Below are positions 35,575 through 45,209 of a stretch of 64,000 nucleotides of DNA, piece by piece. The DNA is from Bog-473 sp963807775 (lineage in GTDB: Bacteria; Actinomycetota; Acidimicrobiia; Acidimicrobiales; RAAP-2), in assembly GCA_963807775.1 (NCBI GenBank), contig CAWECY010000018.1, positions 124,001-188,000 on the forward strand. Direction: 5' to 3'. The notes beneath the pieces are model-generated. The model saw nothing but the letters and a program-made list of their open reading frames with translations, searched no databases and had not been told where the DNA came from. Position 1 is the first letter of the stretch, and each line of letters opens with the position of its first letter. The position numbers were made by a program, and so were the translations under genes.

Positions 35575-35982
35575 GTGAGCGAGCAGGACGACGAGCGCGC
35601 ACGGCGTGAGATCGCCGAGTCGCGGACAGCCGCGGGACGGCGCCGCTACCGCGAGGTCATGGTGTCGGACGCACCCCCACCGATGACGCCGTACCTGTCA
35701 CATGGCGTCGTCGACTCGGTCTTCGGCGAGCTCTGGAACCGCCCCGGGCTGTCTCGACGGGACCGGCGGTGGATCACTCTCGCCTGCGTGGGCGCTGCCG
35801 CGGTCGACATCCCGATCGAACAGCACGTGTACGCCGCGTTGGCGAGCGGCGACATCTCCCGCGAGGAGATGCAGGAGTTCGTCCTCCACTTCGCGTACTA
35901 CGCCGGTTGGCCCCGAGCGTCTGCTCTCGAGCTGGCGTACATCCAGACGATCGGACGCATCGACGCCGAGGCCCAGGCCTGA
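35575..35982 (+). CDS. Carboxymuconolactone-decarboxylase (CMD/AhpD-like) family protein
   Basis: A 135-residue all-helical protein. VFGELWNRPGLSRRDRRWITLACVGAAAVDIPIEQHVYAAL, then GDISREEMQEFVLHFAYYAGWPRA, is the CMD core. The catalytic CxxC of AhpD is absent (Val-Gly-Ala at that place), and the His of EQH is kept, so it is nearer to PcaC than to AhpD. I prefer the GTG at 35575 (VSEQDDERAR) because GGGAG lies 5 bases upstream; ATG at 35563 is the alternative. It may decarboxylate or tautomerise a lactone in the same pathway as the preceding PhyH protein. Confidence 0.83.
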   Translation: MSEQDDERARREIAESRTAAGRRRYREVMVSDAPPPMTPYLSHGVVDSVFGELWNRPGLSRRDRRWITLACVGAAAVDIPIEQHVYAALASGDISREEMQEFVLHFAYYAGWPRASALELAYIQTIGRIDAEAQA

Positions 35983-36486
35983 GCGGTTCCGCCATACGCG
36001 GGTCCGCGGGCGGCGGGGGACGGTCGCTCGGCCGGTTGGCATGGCGACGAGCGGACCGGTTAGTGGGACTCCGGCCATGGAGCCCCCCGAGTGCCGAGTC
36101 GGTCACGCCGTTCGACGCGACAGCGGCATCCTTGTCACGGAGCCAGTCGTCGATTGACGCCCGTTCCTCCGAAGTCGGACTCACCATCAGTGCGGCTGAT
36201 CTCCTCTGCTCTCCAACACAAACCTCATTGGCGGGGCTCTGAGTGCTCCGCCACCCAGGCCCGGAAAGGCTGGGATAGGCCAAGACAGGTTCCAGGAGCC
36301 GAATTCGCATATCTCGCCTGCGTTCTGTGCGGCCACGGCACGGCCGGCCAAGGTAGGGACGTCCTCGAGTGTGGTTCGCTAGGAACGATCGTTCACCAGG
36401 TGTAACTCCGATGCTCGTAGTCCGTCCTGAGAATTACGATCAAGTGACCCGAGTCGCACCCTCACAGACTGATAGGAGCATGAACA
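35983..36486. other. Intergenic region, no gene seen
   Basis: About 500 bases. A single CATACGCG occurs at 35993, weakly like the 35-bp repeat core, without a second unit. AGGAG at its right end serves the next gene. No frame here has recognisable content. Confidence 0.4.
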
Positions 36487-36804
36487 ATGACCGCTGAACA
36501 TGTCGCGTTGCTCTTCATGGCTATGGACGACGACGACGAGTTGCGTCGTCGGCTCTTGGCGGGTGCTTTCACGCCCGAGGAGGCGGGAGAGCTGACGGAG
36601 TCCGAGCGACGGCTGTTGTCCGAGGCCGCCACCGAGGAATTGCCCGACGTGACCGGCTACTCCGTGGGCGGCCCGAAGGTGGAGTTCTGGGCTCCGGGCC
36701 GCTACGCCACGATCGACTACGTCGGGCAGAACCTGTCCGACCCGTCGATCCAAGCCAGTTTCCTCCATTTCCAAAACACCTCGGCCGTTGAGAATTCCCC
36801 CTAA
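36487..36804 (+). CDS. Small protein with NHLP/Nif11/Os1348-like helical N-terminus
   Basis: A 105-residue protein immediately before a P450 gene. Residues 1-50 (MTAEHVALLFMAMDDDDELR, then RRLLAGAFTPEEAGELTESE) have the pattern of Nif11/NHLP-clan leaders (a short helix, ...LRRRLLA..., then a TxEExxxL motif). The remainder (DVTGYSVGGPKVEFWAPGRY, then ATIDYVGQNL) is rich in Tyr, Trp and Gly. A GG occurs at about residue 61-62. AGGAG lies 9 bases upstream of the ATG. A P450 (36809-37966) follows within 5 bases or with overlap. A precursor role is a guess from layout, and it may simply be a small regulator. Confidence 0.6.
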   Translation: MTAEHVALLFMAMDDDDELRRRLLAGAFTPEEAGELTESERRLLSEAATEELPDVTGYSVGGPKVEFWAPGRYATIDYVGQNLSDPSIQASFLHFQNTSAVENSP

Positions 36805-36808
36805 GGCG

Positions 36809-37966
36809 GTGGCGCAGACCGACACCTATCGGGAGCTGGAGCGGCTGCGGGCGCAGTGTCCGATCTCCCAGCCGCGGGCAGGCCTGCATTTCGTCACCGG
36901 CTACGCCGCGGCCGCCGCCGTCCTCACCAACGAGGATGCGTTCTCCGCTCGTCACGTCAACGATGGCCCGATCCAAACGCGGCTCCTGCTGCGGTTGGAC
37001 GGGCCACACCACAACGCACGCCGGCGGATCGTGGCCAGAGCCATCGGTGCCCGCCACGTGCTCGCCGCTCGTCCGTCCATCGAACTCTGCAGTGAGGCGC
37101 TGGTCCGTGGTCTCGTCGAGCGAGGAGCTGGCGACCTCATCGCGGAGCTGGCGGTCCCGCTGACCACGTCGTCAGTCGGCGACTTCGTCGGCCTGGCGCA
37201 CGACCAACGCGATCGGGTCTTCGGCTGGGTGGCCGACATCCTCCACGACGACCGGGATCTTCCGCAACGAATCGCCGGCCGAGGAGCCCCCGCGGCACGC
37301 GGCGGCTTCGCTCGCTTCATCAGTGCCGAGATCGAGCACAGAAGAGGGCAGAGGATTCACACCGATGCACTGGGTCGTCTCCTCGAGCCCGATCCCGTGA
37401 CCGGCATCTCATTGACCGACGCGGAAATCGTCACGCACGCGCGGAACCTTTGCCAAGCGGCGAACGGTGCCACCAAACTTCTGATTGGCAACGTCCTATA
37501 CGAGTTGCTCCGCGCGCCTCATCTCTACCAACGACTCAAGCATGACCCGAGCCTGATCCGGACGGCCATCGAAGAATCATTGCGTCACGATCCTCCCAAC
37601 AACTTCACGCGTCGCGTTTGCACTGCGCCGCTGAACCTTGAAGGGACGAGCATCGCGGTAGGCGAGGAAGTCACAGTGAGCCTCACGTCAGCCAACCGGG
37701 ACCGATCCCGATTCTCGAGCGGCGAAGACTTTCGCCTCGACCGGGACCGACCGCCAGGGCACCTCGCATTCGGTTGGGGAGCGCATTACTGCATCGGCGC
37801 GTTTCTCGCCCGCACCATGGCGGCGGCGGCACTCCAGTCAATCGTCGAGCGGGATCAGTCGCCGCGTTTGGCGCCTGGCTTCCAGTACGAACGCCAGCCC
37901 GGACTCGCCGGCCTCGCCCGCCGCGGTCCTCATCGACTCGACGTGATCTTCGACGACGAGCACTAA
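36809..37966 (+). CDS. Cytochrome P450
   Basis: A haem monooxygenase of about 385 residues. The I-helix region is NLCQAANGATKLLIGN, a variant with the usual acid-Thr pair replaced by Asn-Gly-Ala-Thr. The ExxR is IEESLRHDPPNNF and the haem loop is FGWGAHYCIGAFLARTM, with the Cys ligand. The start is GTG at 36809 (VAQTDTY), close behind AAGG; a TTG at 36788 inside the previous gene is the alternative. It is coupled to the 105-residue small protein, so a joint function is plausible. It is not closely similar to the P450 at 27.9 kb. Confidence 0.9.
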   Translation: MAQTDTYRELERLRAQCPISQPRAGLHFVTGYAAAAAVLTNEDAFSARHVNDGPIQTRLLLRLDGPHHNARRRIVARAIGARHVLAARPSIELCSEALVRGLVERGAGDLIAELAVPLTTSSVGDFVGLAHDQRDRVFGWVADILHDDRDLPQRIAGRGAPAARGGFARFISAEIEHRRGQRIHTDALGRLLEPDPVTGISLTDAEIVTHARNLCQAANGATKLLIGNVLYELLRAPHLYQRLKHDPSLIRTAIEESLRHDPPNNFTRRVCTAPLNLEGTSIAVGEEVTVSLTSANRDRSRFSSGEDFRLDRDRPPGHLAFGWGAHYCIGAFLARTMAAAALQSIVERDQSPRLAPGFQYERQPGLAGLARRGPHRLDVIFDDEH

Positions 37967-38026
37967 TGGTTGTGCTCCCAAGATCCGCGGCCTTGCGGGC
38001 TGTTCCCGTCGTAGTTTCTCGAACAC

Positions 38027-39208
38027 CTAGCCGAGACGGTACAGCTTCATTCCGTTCTCACCGAGGATCTTGCGGCGTGACTCCGGGCGAAGCGTGGACA
38101 TCGCCTCGTGCACGTGTTCGAGCGGCTTGGGCCAGAGAGCGGTGGGATGGGGAAAGTCGGTCTCGAAGAGGATGTTGTCTTCGCCGACCTTGTCGACCAG
38201 CTGCTGAAGATGCCCGCGCCCGGTCTCGAACCACATGGTGGAGAACCAGTTCGACTTGAAGTACTCCGAAGGAGCGCGCTCGAGCGCGGCTGCTTGTACC
38301 GGCGCGTTCTCGGGCAGTTCCCAGTCCATTGTCTCGAGGATGAACGGCAACCAGCCGATCCCGCTCTCCACGGAGACCATCTTGAGCTTGGGAAATCGGT
38401 CGAACAGCCCAGAGAAAATGGTGTTGATCACCACGCGAGCGTTCCCGATGAACAGCATGGAACCGCCGATGGCGGGCTTGACGAACTCGTCCTGGGACTC
38501 CCAGAAGTACTGGCCATAGAAGTTCATGGCCGTGAGGCTCGCCCCGATGTGGAAGTGGACCGGGAGCTCGAGGTCGGCGCAGACCTCCCAGAGGGGGTCC
38601 CAGGCCCTGTTGGCCAGGTCCGGGGAGCCGAGGTCCTGGGGGTCCGAAGTCATGTTGATCCCTCGGAGCCCGAGGCCTCCGATCCGTTGGGCCTCGCGGA
38701 CGCATTCATCGATGTCCCAAGCCGGCAGGATGGGCATGGGCAATAGACGGTTATTCGTGCGCTGCTGGATCTCTGCCCGAGAGTCGTTGAAGATCTCTAC
38801 ACAGAGTCGTCGCAGCGCGGGGTCCTTCACCTCGGCCAGGGTCTGGCCGCCCAGACCAAGCGCGTTTGGGTAAAGGACCTGGTACTCGATGCCCATGTCG
38901 TCGAGTACCTCAAGGCGGGCGTCGACGTCCCACGCGGCAATATGGGCACGTTCGAAATCCCACTCGATCATCGATTCCAAGAACGGATGCTTCACTCCCT
39001 CCCGGTCGATGGTGCTTCCGCCGCCGGCCTTCCCGACCGGCGTCCCCTCGATGATCCACTGGCGCTCCCCATCGACGTCCTCGACGTGCAGGATCTGATC
39101 CTTATAGGCCGCGGGCGCTCGCTTCGTCCAAAGGTCGTCGACGTCGGTGAAATGCGAATCGGCGTCCACAACAGTCAGTCCCTCAGGCACTTCGGCGAAA
39201 AGAGTCAT
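38027..39208 (-). CDS. Amidohydrolase (COG2159, ACMS-decarboxylase-like)
   Basis: A metal-dependent hydrolase or decarboxylase of the amidohydrolase-2 family, about 393 residues. VVDADSHFTDV gives the DxH metal motif near the N-terminus. VHFHIGASL supplies the middle His and NILFETDFPHPTALWP the final Asp with the D-x-P-H pattern. Similar genes are abundant in steroid- and aromatic-degrading actinobacteria. I place the start at the ATG at 39208 (MTLFAEVPEG); a reading from 39238 adds ten residues. The product and the nearby P450 gene converge, so they are not in one operon. Confidence 0.88.
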   Translation of the reverse strand: MTLFAEVPEGLTVVDADSHFTDVDDLWTKRAPAAYKDQILHVEDVDGERQWIIEGTPVGKAGGGSTIDREGVKHPFLESMIEWDFERAHIAAWDVDARLEVLDDMGIEYQVLYPNALGLGGQTLAEVKDPALRRLCVEIFNDSRAEIQQRTNNRLLPMPILPAWDIDECVREAQRIGGLGLRGINMTSDPQDLGSPDLANRAWDPLWEVCADLELPVHFHIGASLTAMNFYGQYFWESQDEFVKPAIGGSMLFIGNARVVINTIFSGLFDRFPKLKMVSVESGIGWLPFILETMDWELPENAPVQAAALERAPSEYFKSNWFSTMWFETGRGHLQQLVDKVGEDNILFETDFPHPTALWPKPLEHVHEAMSTLRPESRRKILGENGMKLYRLG

Positions 39209-39374
39209 CTGATCGGGTCCTCCAGATTTCGAGACCACAGCGCATGCAGCCCCCCTACGTCTCGCAGGCTACTCATCTGCGTTGACTCCCGCACGACGCG
39301 ACCCCGGTCGTGGGGGCGACGGCGTGGACGATCCCGATGCCAAGTGGGAGCAGGGAAACCGGAGATCCCGGTTT

Positions 39375-40642
39375 GGGTCCGCCGCGGAATAGATCGCGAC
39401 ATCATGCCGCGGCGATGGTGTAGTTCCAGTCGCCATGCCATTTGTGCGGCGTGAGGGGGAGGGCGGCGAGATCCTTGTCGCTGACCTTGACCCCCGTCGG
39501 ATACCACTCGGGGTCGTAGCTTGCCTGGACCGTCAGACCACTCTTGGTCTTGGTGGCCGCGATGAGCTCGACGATCGTGCGGATGTCGGTCAGCGGTCGT
39601 CCCCGCCAGTTCATGGTGATGAAGGAGAACATGCGGTGCTCGATCTTGTTCCACTTCGATGTCCCGGGCGGGTAGTGGCAGACGGTGATCTCGAGCCCGG
39701 TCTCGGCCGCCAGCGTTGCGAGTTGGGCCTTCCATGCCCGGACTCGGTAGCCGTTGGATCCGCCCGCGTCAGCGGTGATCAACAATGTGGTGGCGTCGGG
39801 GAAGCGGTCGGCGCCCATCTGGTTCCACCACCGGCGAATCGATTCGACGGCGAACTCCGCGGTATCGGCGGTGTCGCCCACCGACACCCACCCCTCGTCG
39901 TTGGCGATGTCATAGATGCCATAGGGGATGGCCCGGCCCACCTCGGGATCGACGAAGTCATGGACCCCCACCCGAGTCGGTTCACCTGCGGGGTGCCATT
40001 CCCGCCCGCCGTTGGCGTATTCGCCGATGAGCTCCTTCTTCTTCGTGTCGACGCTGATCACGGGCTGAGCGTCTTTGACGAAGCGCGAGACGAGCTTGTT
40101 GAGGTAGACGAACTGCGCGTCTCGATCGGGATGGGCGGTCCCCTCCTTGGCCTTGGCCGGTGCCTGCAAGGAGTAGCCCATCTGGTGCAACAGACGTCTG
40201 ACCAGCTCGGCGGAGGCCAAAAAGCCTCGTCGCACCAACTCGTCGGCCAGCTCATAGGTCGACTTCGACGTCCAGCGCAGATGCGACATCGGCGTGCCAC
40301 GCGTCTCGGGGTAGACCAGCTCGTCGAGCGATTCGAGCAGTCCGGGCTGCGTCTCGATCGCCGGCTTCGCCCCTCCTCCAGGCGCCCGGCGTCGACCCGA
40401 GACCTCGACGCCGGCACGAACCTCGTGCACCGCCTTGTTGACCGTCGACGTGCTCATCCCCGACGCCTCGGCCACACGAGCCTGTCCTCCACGACCCAGC
40501 GCCTCGACCATCGCACCGGCCATCACACGCTTCTGGCGCTCGTCGAGATGCGGCATCACCGTCTCGAAGAACTCGGCAAGACCCTCCGACGACAACTCCA
40601 CGCATCCAGACTATCCCTCGCGTGTTATTCTATGGTGGACCC
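39375..40642 (-). mobile_element. ISAzo13-family insertion sequence, about 1,268 bp
   Basis: Inverted ends GGGTCCGCCGCGGAATAGAT (left) and, read inward from the right, GGGTCCACCATAGAATAACA. TTT flanks both ends (39372-39374 and 40643-40645), a possible 3-bp target duplication. It holds a single minus-strand transposase gene and lies between an amidohydrolase gene and an MDR gene without visibly cutting either. Confidence 0.85.
39402..40601 (-). CDS. ISAzo13-family transposase
   Basis: A 399-residue transposase. The N-terminal helix-turn-helix is around VAEASGMSTSTVNKAVHEV. The catalytic part has ISVDTKKKELIGEYANGGREW, TLLITADAGGSNGYR and TVCHYPPGTSKWNKIEHRMF, which carry the acidic residues (Asp, Asp, Glu) typical of ISAzo13 (DDE). 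The frame is complete. Confidence 0.93.
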   Translation of the reverse strand: MELSSEGLAEFFETVMPHLDERQKRVMAGAMVEALGRGGQARVAEASGMSTSTVNKAVHEVRAGVEVSGRRRAPGGGAKPAIETQPGLLESLDELVYPETRGTPMSHLRWTSKSTYELADELVRRGFLASAELVRRLLHQMGYSLQAPAKAKEGTAHPDRDAQFVYLNKLVSRFVKDAQPVISVDTKKKELIGEYANGGREWHPAGEPTRVGVHDFVDPEVGRAIPYGIYDIANDEGWVSVGDTADTAEFAVESIRRWWNQMGADRFPDATTLLITADAGGSNGYRVRAWKAQLATLAAETGLEITVCHYPPGTSKWNKIEHRMFSFITMNWRGRPLTDIRTIVELIAATKTKSGLTVQASYDPEWYPTGVKVSDKDLAALPLTPHKWHGDWNYTIAAA

Positions 40643-40808
40643 TTTGGCTGGTTCAGTGGAAGACACCTCCTCACACGAAGCGGTCAAGAGTTCGACTCTC
40701 GCCTACAGCATCGAGGTCACTCCCGATAAACGGGAACTTCTTCCGTTGTGGTCTGAAGACGGCGACACGGAGTGGAATATTGCAGTCAGAGCATGGGTTT
40801 GACCGTGC

Positions 40809-41771
40809 ATGACGGGTTCCACCATTCAGGCTGTCCGCTTCGACCGTTACGGGGAGGTTGACGTCCTTGACGTGGTGGAGGTTCCGCGTCCCCACCCGGG
40901 GCCGGGCCGGATCGTCGTCGATGTGGCGGCGGCCGCCGTCAACCCAGGCGAGGCGTCGATCCGAAGGGGACTGCTGCATGACCGCTGGCCGGCCACGTTC
41001 CCGTCCGGGCAGGGCAGCGACCTCGCGGGCGTGGTCGCAGAAATCGGTGACGGGGTAGACGGTGTCGCTGTCGGTGACCAGGTAATCGGCTGGAGCGACG
41101 AGCGATCGAGCCAGGCGGAGGCGGTGAGTCTGCCCTCCGATCACGTCGTGCCAAAGCCGCCAGGGGTTCCGTGGGAGACGGCCGGCTCCCTGTACGTGGC
41201 GGGGACCACCGCGTGGGCGGCGGTGAAGTCCGTGGGGCTGGAGTCCGGCGAGGTAGTCGCCGTCTCCGCAGCGGCTGGTGGCGTGGGATCGATCGCCATC
41301 CAGTTGGCTCGCCGATTGGGGGCGACCGTATTGGGCATCGCCGGAGTGGCGAACTCCAACTGGTTGGAGTCGGTGGGCGTGACGGCCGTCACCTACGGCG
41401 AAGGCCTGGTGGAGCGTCTCCGCGCTGCTGCGGGCGGCCGGATCGACGCCTTCATCGACTGCTTCGGCGGCGGCTATGTCGACATGGCCGTCGATGAACT
41501 CGGCGTGAAGCCGGATCGAGTTGACACGATTATTGACCGGGAATCGGGAGTACGACAGGGAACTCATGTGGATGGCATGTCAACCGTCAATGATGTCGGT
41601 AAGGTCATCGCCGAGCTGGCGTCGATGATTGAGCAAGAACAACTTGTGGTTCCGATCGCAGCCACCTTTGCCCTGCGGGACGTCCGCTCGGCTTACGAGC
41701 TGCTCGAGCAGCGGCACACCCGAGGGAAGATCGTCCTCGTCACCGACGAAGGCTCGCGGGCCGGAACCTGA
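40809..41771 (+). CDS. NADP-dependent MDR oxidoreductase (quinone-oxidoreductase-like)
   Basis: A 320-residue medium-chain reductase without the structural zinc cysteines, so it belongs to the quinone oxidoreductase / enoyl reductase group. The GroES-like N-terminal domain shows PSGQGSDLAGVVAEIGDGVDG. The Rossmann part has VVAVSAAAGGVGSIAIQLAR (AxxGGVG nucleotide motif) and the C-terminus RDVRSAYELLEQRHTRGKIVL, as is usual. The substrate is unknown. It starts at the ATG at 40809 without a clear ribosome-binding site, about 165 bases beyond the ISAzo13 element. Confidence 0.88.
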   Translation: MTGSTIQAVRFDRYGEVDVLDVVEVPRPHPGPGRIVVDVAAAAVNPGEASIRRGLLHDRWPATFPSGQGSDLAGVVAEIGDGVDGVAVGDQVIGWSDERSSQAEAVSLPSDHVVPKPPGVPWETAGSLYVAGTTAWAAVKSVGLESGEVVAVSAAAGGVGSIAIQLARRLGATVLGIAGVANSNWLESVGVTAVTYGEGLVERLRAAAGGRIDAFIDCFGGGYVDMAVDELGVKPDRVDTIIDRESGVRQGTHVDGMSTVNDVGKVIAELASMIEQEQLVVPIAATFALRDVRSAYELLEQRHTRGKIVLVTDEGSRAGT

Positions 41772-41844
41772 TTCGGACGGAGCGCAAAACCGGCCTGCCC
41801 TTGGGCATCGCGCCATGCCAGGTTGAAGCGCAGCTGGCCATCTC

Positions 41845-42098
41845 CTACTTCGGTCGGAAGTGCACGAACACCCGTCCGAAATTGTGAGAGTCCTTCTCGA
41901 CCCGGTCATAGAGCGCCTTGATGTCCTTCTGATCGAGGAATCGCAGCACGCGCTTTTGAGCTGGCCGCTTCCCTTGCCAGGGATGATCTCCACCAACCGG
42001 ACCTTCTTCTCGATAGCTTCCTCGATAACGCTTCGAAGGGCACGATCGATATCGTCGCCTCGGTTGTAGATCTCGTGCAGGTCCAGCTTGAGCTTCAC
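41845..42098 (-). pseudogene. Smr-domain protein, frameshifted
   Basis: A stand-alone Smr (small MutS-related) domain of about 84 residues. The first part MKLKLDLHEIYNRGDDIDRA, then VRLVEIIPGKGSGQLK, includes the DLHxxxxxxA and GKGSG motifs. The remaining conserved ending (KRVLRFLDQKDIKALYDRVE, then FGRVFVHFRPK) is in another frame and stops at 41845. One A missing from the four-base run at 41954-41957 (T on the plus strand) would restore the frame (QLKKRVLRF). The domain is otherwise intact and matches widespread actinobacterial proteins, so a sequence error is likely. Smr domains nick DNA or RNA junctions. Confidence 0.83.
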
Positions 42099-42446
42099 GA
42101 CCTACGGTCTACACCGGCTGGTCACCCGCGACGGAACCGGGGCTGCAAACCGTGGGTGCCATCTTTCGCCGGTACGTGAGACACTTCACACCCCGGGGCA
42201 GGTCCTTGGTGGCGAGTGGCCAACGGTATCCGGCAGGAGCGGACGGTACTGGTCCACCTGTGTCAGTCCAGATCCAGTCAGCCACCCCCCTGATAGCGCT
42301 GCGAGATGACCGAAGCCACGGCCGATACCGGATAGGGGTTGGGAAATGCCCCAACCCACCGGTCATACAGGTGATCCGCCCGCCCCACTTCGCGCCGGGG
42401 ATAGCGCATGCCGACGGCGGTATTTGGTGCCGGGCCGCTGGTGGAA
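42099..42446. other. Intergenic region, no gene seen
   Basis: About 350 bases between two minus-strand genes. No frame with recognisable content, no RNA gene and no repeat are visible. It probably carries the Smr gene's promoter. Confidence 0.4.
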
Positions 42447-43277
42447 TCAGGTGGGGACGCTGGAATGCACAAACTCCGACCAGACGCCGACCCATTCATT
42501 CCATACGGGTGGCGGATAGTCATGGCCCATTCCCTCGATCTCGAAATAACGGGCGCCTGGAATGAGGGCAGCGGTGCGACGCCCTCCACTGGGGTCGATC
42601 AAGGTGTCGCGGCTGCCGTGAAGCACGAGGACGGGCAGATCGATCTTGGCCAGTTGATCGGCGCGTGAACCATCGTGCCCGACCGCTCTCATCTGTCGTC
42701 CGATCCCCGCCGGACAGAAGCATCGGTCATAGGCGGCGGCCGCCCGTTCACGTATCGCGTTGTCGTCCAGCCATTCGGACCTCGACCCGTACACGTGCAA
42801 GGCCGCAACTTGATTGTCGATATAAGCCGATCGAGACGGAGCGGGTGGCGCCATCAGAAATGCGAGGGCCGCCTCGGAGCTGTCGCCGTAGCCGGGCTCA
42901 CCGGTGCGCGACATCACCGACGTCATGGAGAGCAGGCGGTCGCCGTGGTCGATGGCGAGCCGTTGGACGATCATCCCTCCCATGGAGCAACCCATGACGT
43001 GTGCCTTGTCCGCGCCCAACGCATCGAGAACCGCAATGGCGTCATCGGCCATATCGGCTAGCGAGTAGTCGACACCATCGAGCTTGGTGGACAGCCCGAC
43101 GTCGCGGTTGTCGAATCTGACCACCTGGAAGCCTTCGTCGCAGAAGAGCTGACACCACGGCACGGCATAGTTGATGCATTGTGAGCCAAGGCCATTGACC
43201 AGAAGAAGGGTCGGCTGGTCTGGGTCGCCGAAAGACTCGTAGTGAAGATCCACTTCGCCGTTGCGTGCCGTGCTCAC
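42447..43277 (-). CDS. Alpha/beta-fold hydrolase
   Basis: A 276-residue serine hydrolase. The oxyanion region LLLVNGLGSQCINY is followed by the nucleophile elbow GCSMGGMI, the Asp in LHGSRDTLIDP and the His in GMGHDYPP, giving the complete triad. The phrase VRFDNRDVGLSTKLDG is common in the MhpC/aclacinomycin-methylesterase-like group. There is no signal peptide. The substrate is unknown and could be an ester of the same pathway as the nearby P450/PhyH genes. Confidence 0.9.
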   Translation of the reverse strand: MSTARNGEVDLHYESFGDPDQPTLLLVNGLGSQCINYAVPWCQLFCDEGFQVVRFDNRDVGLSTKLDGVDYSLADMADDAIAVLDALGADKAHVMGCSMGGMIVQRLAIDHGDRLLSMTSVMSRTGEPGYGDSSEAALAFLMAPPAPSRSAYIDNQVAALHVYGSRSEWLDDNAIRERAAAAYDRCFCPAGIGRQMRAVGHDGSRADQLAKIDLPVLVLHGSRDTLIDPSGGRRTAALIPGARYFEIEGMGHDYPPPVWNEWVGVWSEFVHSSVPT

Positions 43278-43624
43278 ACGCCCCCCTTCTTCGGATCGTG
43301 ACCGTAGCCGCCCGCATCGGAGTGTAGATCGTCGTCTGGCCGGAACCCCGAGGCTGGCAGGTGGCCCCGATTCGCCGGAACGGTGGGCGGCTCAGTCGTC
43401 CCCTTCAGCGTCTGCGGCAACTGGACATCGGGCCGCCACACGGTACGGACCGGGTCCGGGTCGTGCGCGCTCCGTAGCGTCCGTTTGGGGTTGGGACGGC
43501 CTCAGGGTCCGTCGGCTGACTCGGTGCCGTCTCTGCACGAACTCTCCAGCCACACCGGCCACTCACACCACTGACTTGGCCGACGACGGGATGCGGCCAC
43601 GATGGCCCCTGGCACACTGGGGCC
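43278..43624. other. Intergenic region, no gene seen
   Basis: About 350 GC-rich bases between divergent genes; both promoters should lie here. No recognisable frame, RNA gene or repeat is seen. Confidence 0.4.
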
Positions 43625-45204
43625 GTGCGAAGCGGTCCCCGCAACCCGTACCTGGCGGACTCCTGCTACCCGATCGCCCACGGGCGCTGCGACCAGCAGG
43701 ACAACAGCCCAGTGGCCGGCCCGACTGGACCCAGCGACGTCCTGGGTGCCGACGACGTCCAGTACACCTGGCTCGGTCCCGGCCACTTCGGGACCCTGGT
43801 GTCGGGCGCCTACCCCGACGGCAGACGGGCGATCTGGAGCAACGGCCGCCAGACCATCGCCAAGCTGGACTACGACACGCTCGAAACGCTGGCCGTCCTG
43901 CCGACCGGGGACCAGCCCGTGACCCCGGTCGCCGAGCTCGAGGCCGCCGTCCGGGGACTGGACGAGCAGCGCGGGCAGGAGGCCGTCACGCACGCGCTCA
44001 CACTCGCTATGACCTACCTGATGGGCCTCGATGGCGTCTACGCGTTGGTGGACCGCGACAACACCCTGCTCCTGACAAGGAAGAACTGCGTCGTGGCGTA
44101 CAGGGACGCCGACCCGACCGACCCGGCCTCACCCATCATCGAGGCGGCGCGATGGCCCAAACCCGTCGAGGTGGAGGGGGACTTCGTCGGGGTCAACGTC
44201 ACGTTCGACGGCCGGCTGGTGCTCTCCACCGACCACGGCTGGCTCGTGTGCCTCACCCGCGACTTCGCCGACTACTGCACGCTGCAGCTCCCGGGGCGCG
44301 CGAGCAGGCGGGCGACCACTGGGCCCGCATGCTCGCGTCCGGGCGGGCCGGAGGCTACGGCTGGGTGCGCAAGAGCCTCTGCGTCGACGCGGACGGTGGC
44401 ATCTACGTGCCGTCGGTGGACCACCTGCACAAGGTGGTGTGGACGGGCCATCGGCTCTCGACCGACGAAGCGCACGGCGCCTGGTCGGCCCCGTATCGCA
44501 ACGGCGCTGGCTGGGGCTCGGGCACGACACCCTCGCTCATGGGCTTCGGCCCCGACGAGGACAGATTCGTGGTGATCGGCGACGGCGACGAGGTCGTCAA
44601 CATCACGCTGTTCTGGCGCGACGACATCCCCGATGACTGGGAGCAGCTCCCTGGCGCACCGTCCCGGCGGATTGCTGGCCTCGGTCCCGCCGATATGGGT
44701 GACCCCGGCCTGCGGGCCATCCAGACCGAGCAGTCCATCACGGTGAGCGGCTACGGCGCCATGACGGTCAACAACGAGCCCGCCTCCATGCCCGAGGGGC
44801 TGCCACCGGCGGCAGCGCGGTCTCTGTGCTTCTATCTGGGCCACGACCCCGCCTACCGACCCCTGGGCCTGCACAAGTACGAGTGGAACCCCGACACGCG
44901 GACGCTCGACGAGGCATGGGTGTGCACGTCCGTGTCCACGCCCAACTCGGTCCCCTTCGTGTCCCAGGGCTCGGACCTGGTCTACACATGCGGCACCCGC
45001 GACCGGAGGTGGACGATCGAAGCGGTCGACTGGACGACGGGTGAATCCGCGTTCCACTACGTCGTGGGCGACTCGACGTTCAACACCTTGGGCGCTGGAG
45101 TCCTGCTCGACGACGAGGGCCGGCTCCTCTACGGCACGATCTTCGGCAAGACACGCATCCTGCGCACCGCCGGCGACCACCCGATCCCTGGCGATCTACG
45201 GTAG
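43625..45204 (+). pseudogene. Predicted beta-propeller protein, frameshifted; function unknown
   Basis: About 526 residues in two frames. The first (43625 to about 44296) runs RSGPRNPYLADSCYPIAHGR, then FVGVNVTFDGRLVLSTDHGW, and the second (to 45204) runs GYGWVRKSLCVDADGGIYVP, then GAGVLLDDEGRLLYGTIFGK. Repeated strand units such as VDADGGIYVPS, TFDGRLVLSTDHGWL and LLDDEGRLLYG suggest a SMP-30- or PQQ-like beta-propeller. One G missing from the GGGG at 44293-44296 would join the frames (LPGAREQAGDHW). No signal peptide is seen. The start is GTG at 43625. I do not recognise a named family. Confidence 0.72.
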
Positions 45205-45209
45205 ACGCG

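Noticed and set aside
40676..40710. Possible tRNA T-arm (AGAGTTCGACTCTC)
   Set aside because: No matching acceptor stem or anticodon arm within 100 bases on either side.
43261..45204. A single 647-residue plus-strand protein
   Set aside because: The first 340 codons of that frame are Arg/Gly-rich noise. The real N-terminal half is in the frame starting at 43625, joined by an indel near 44295.
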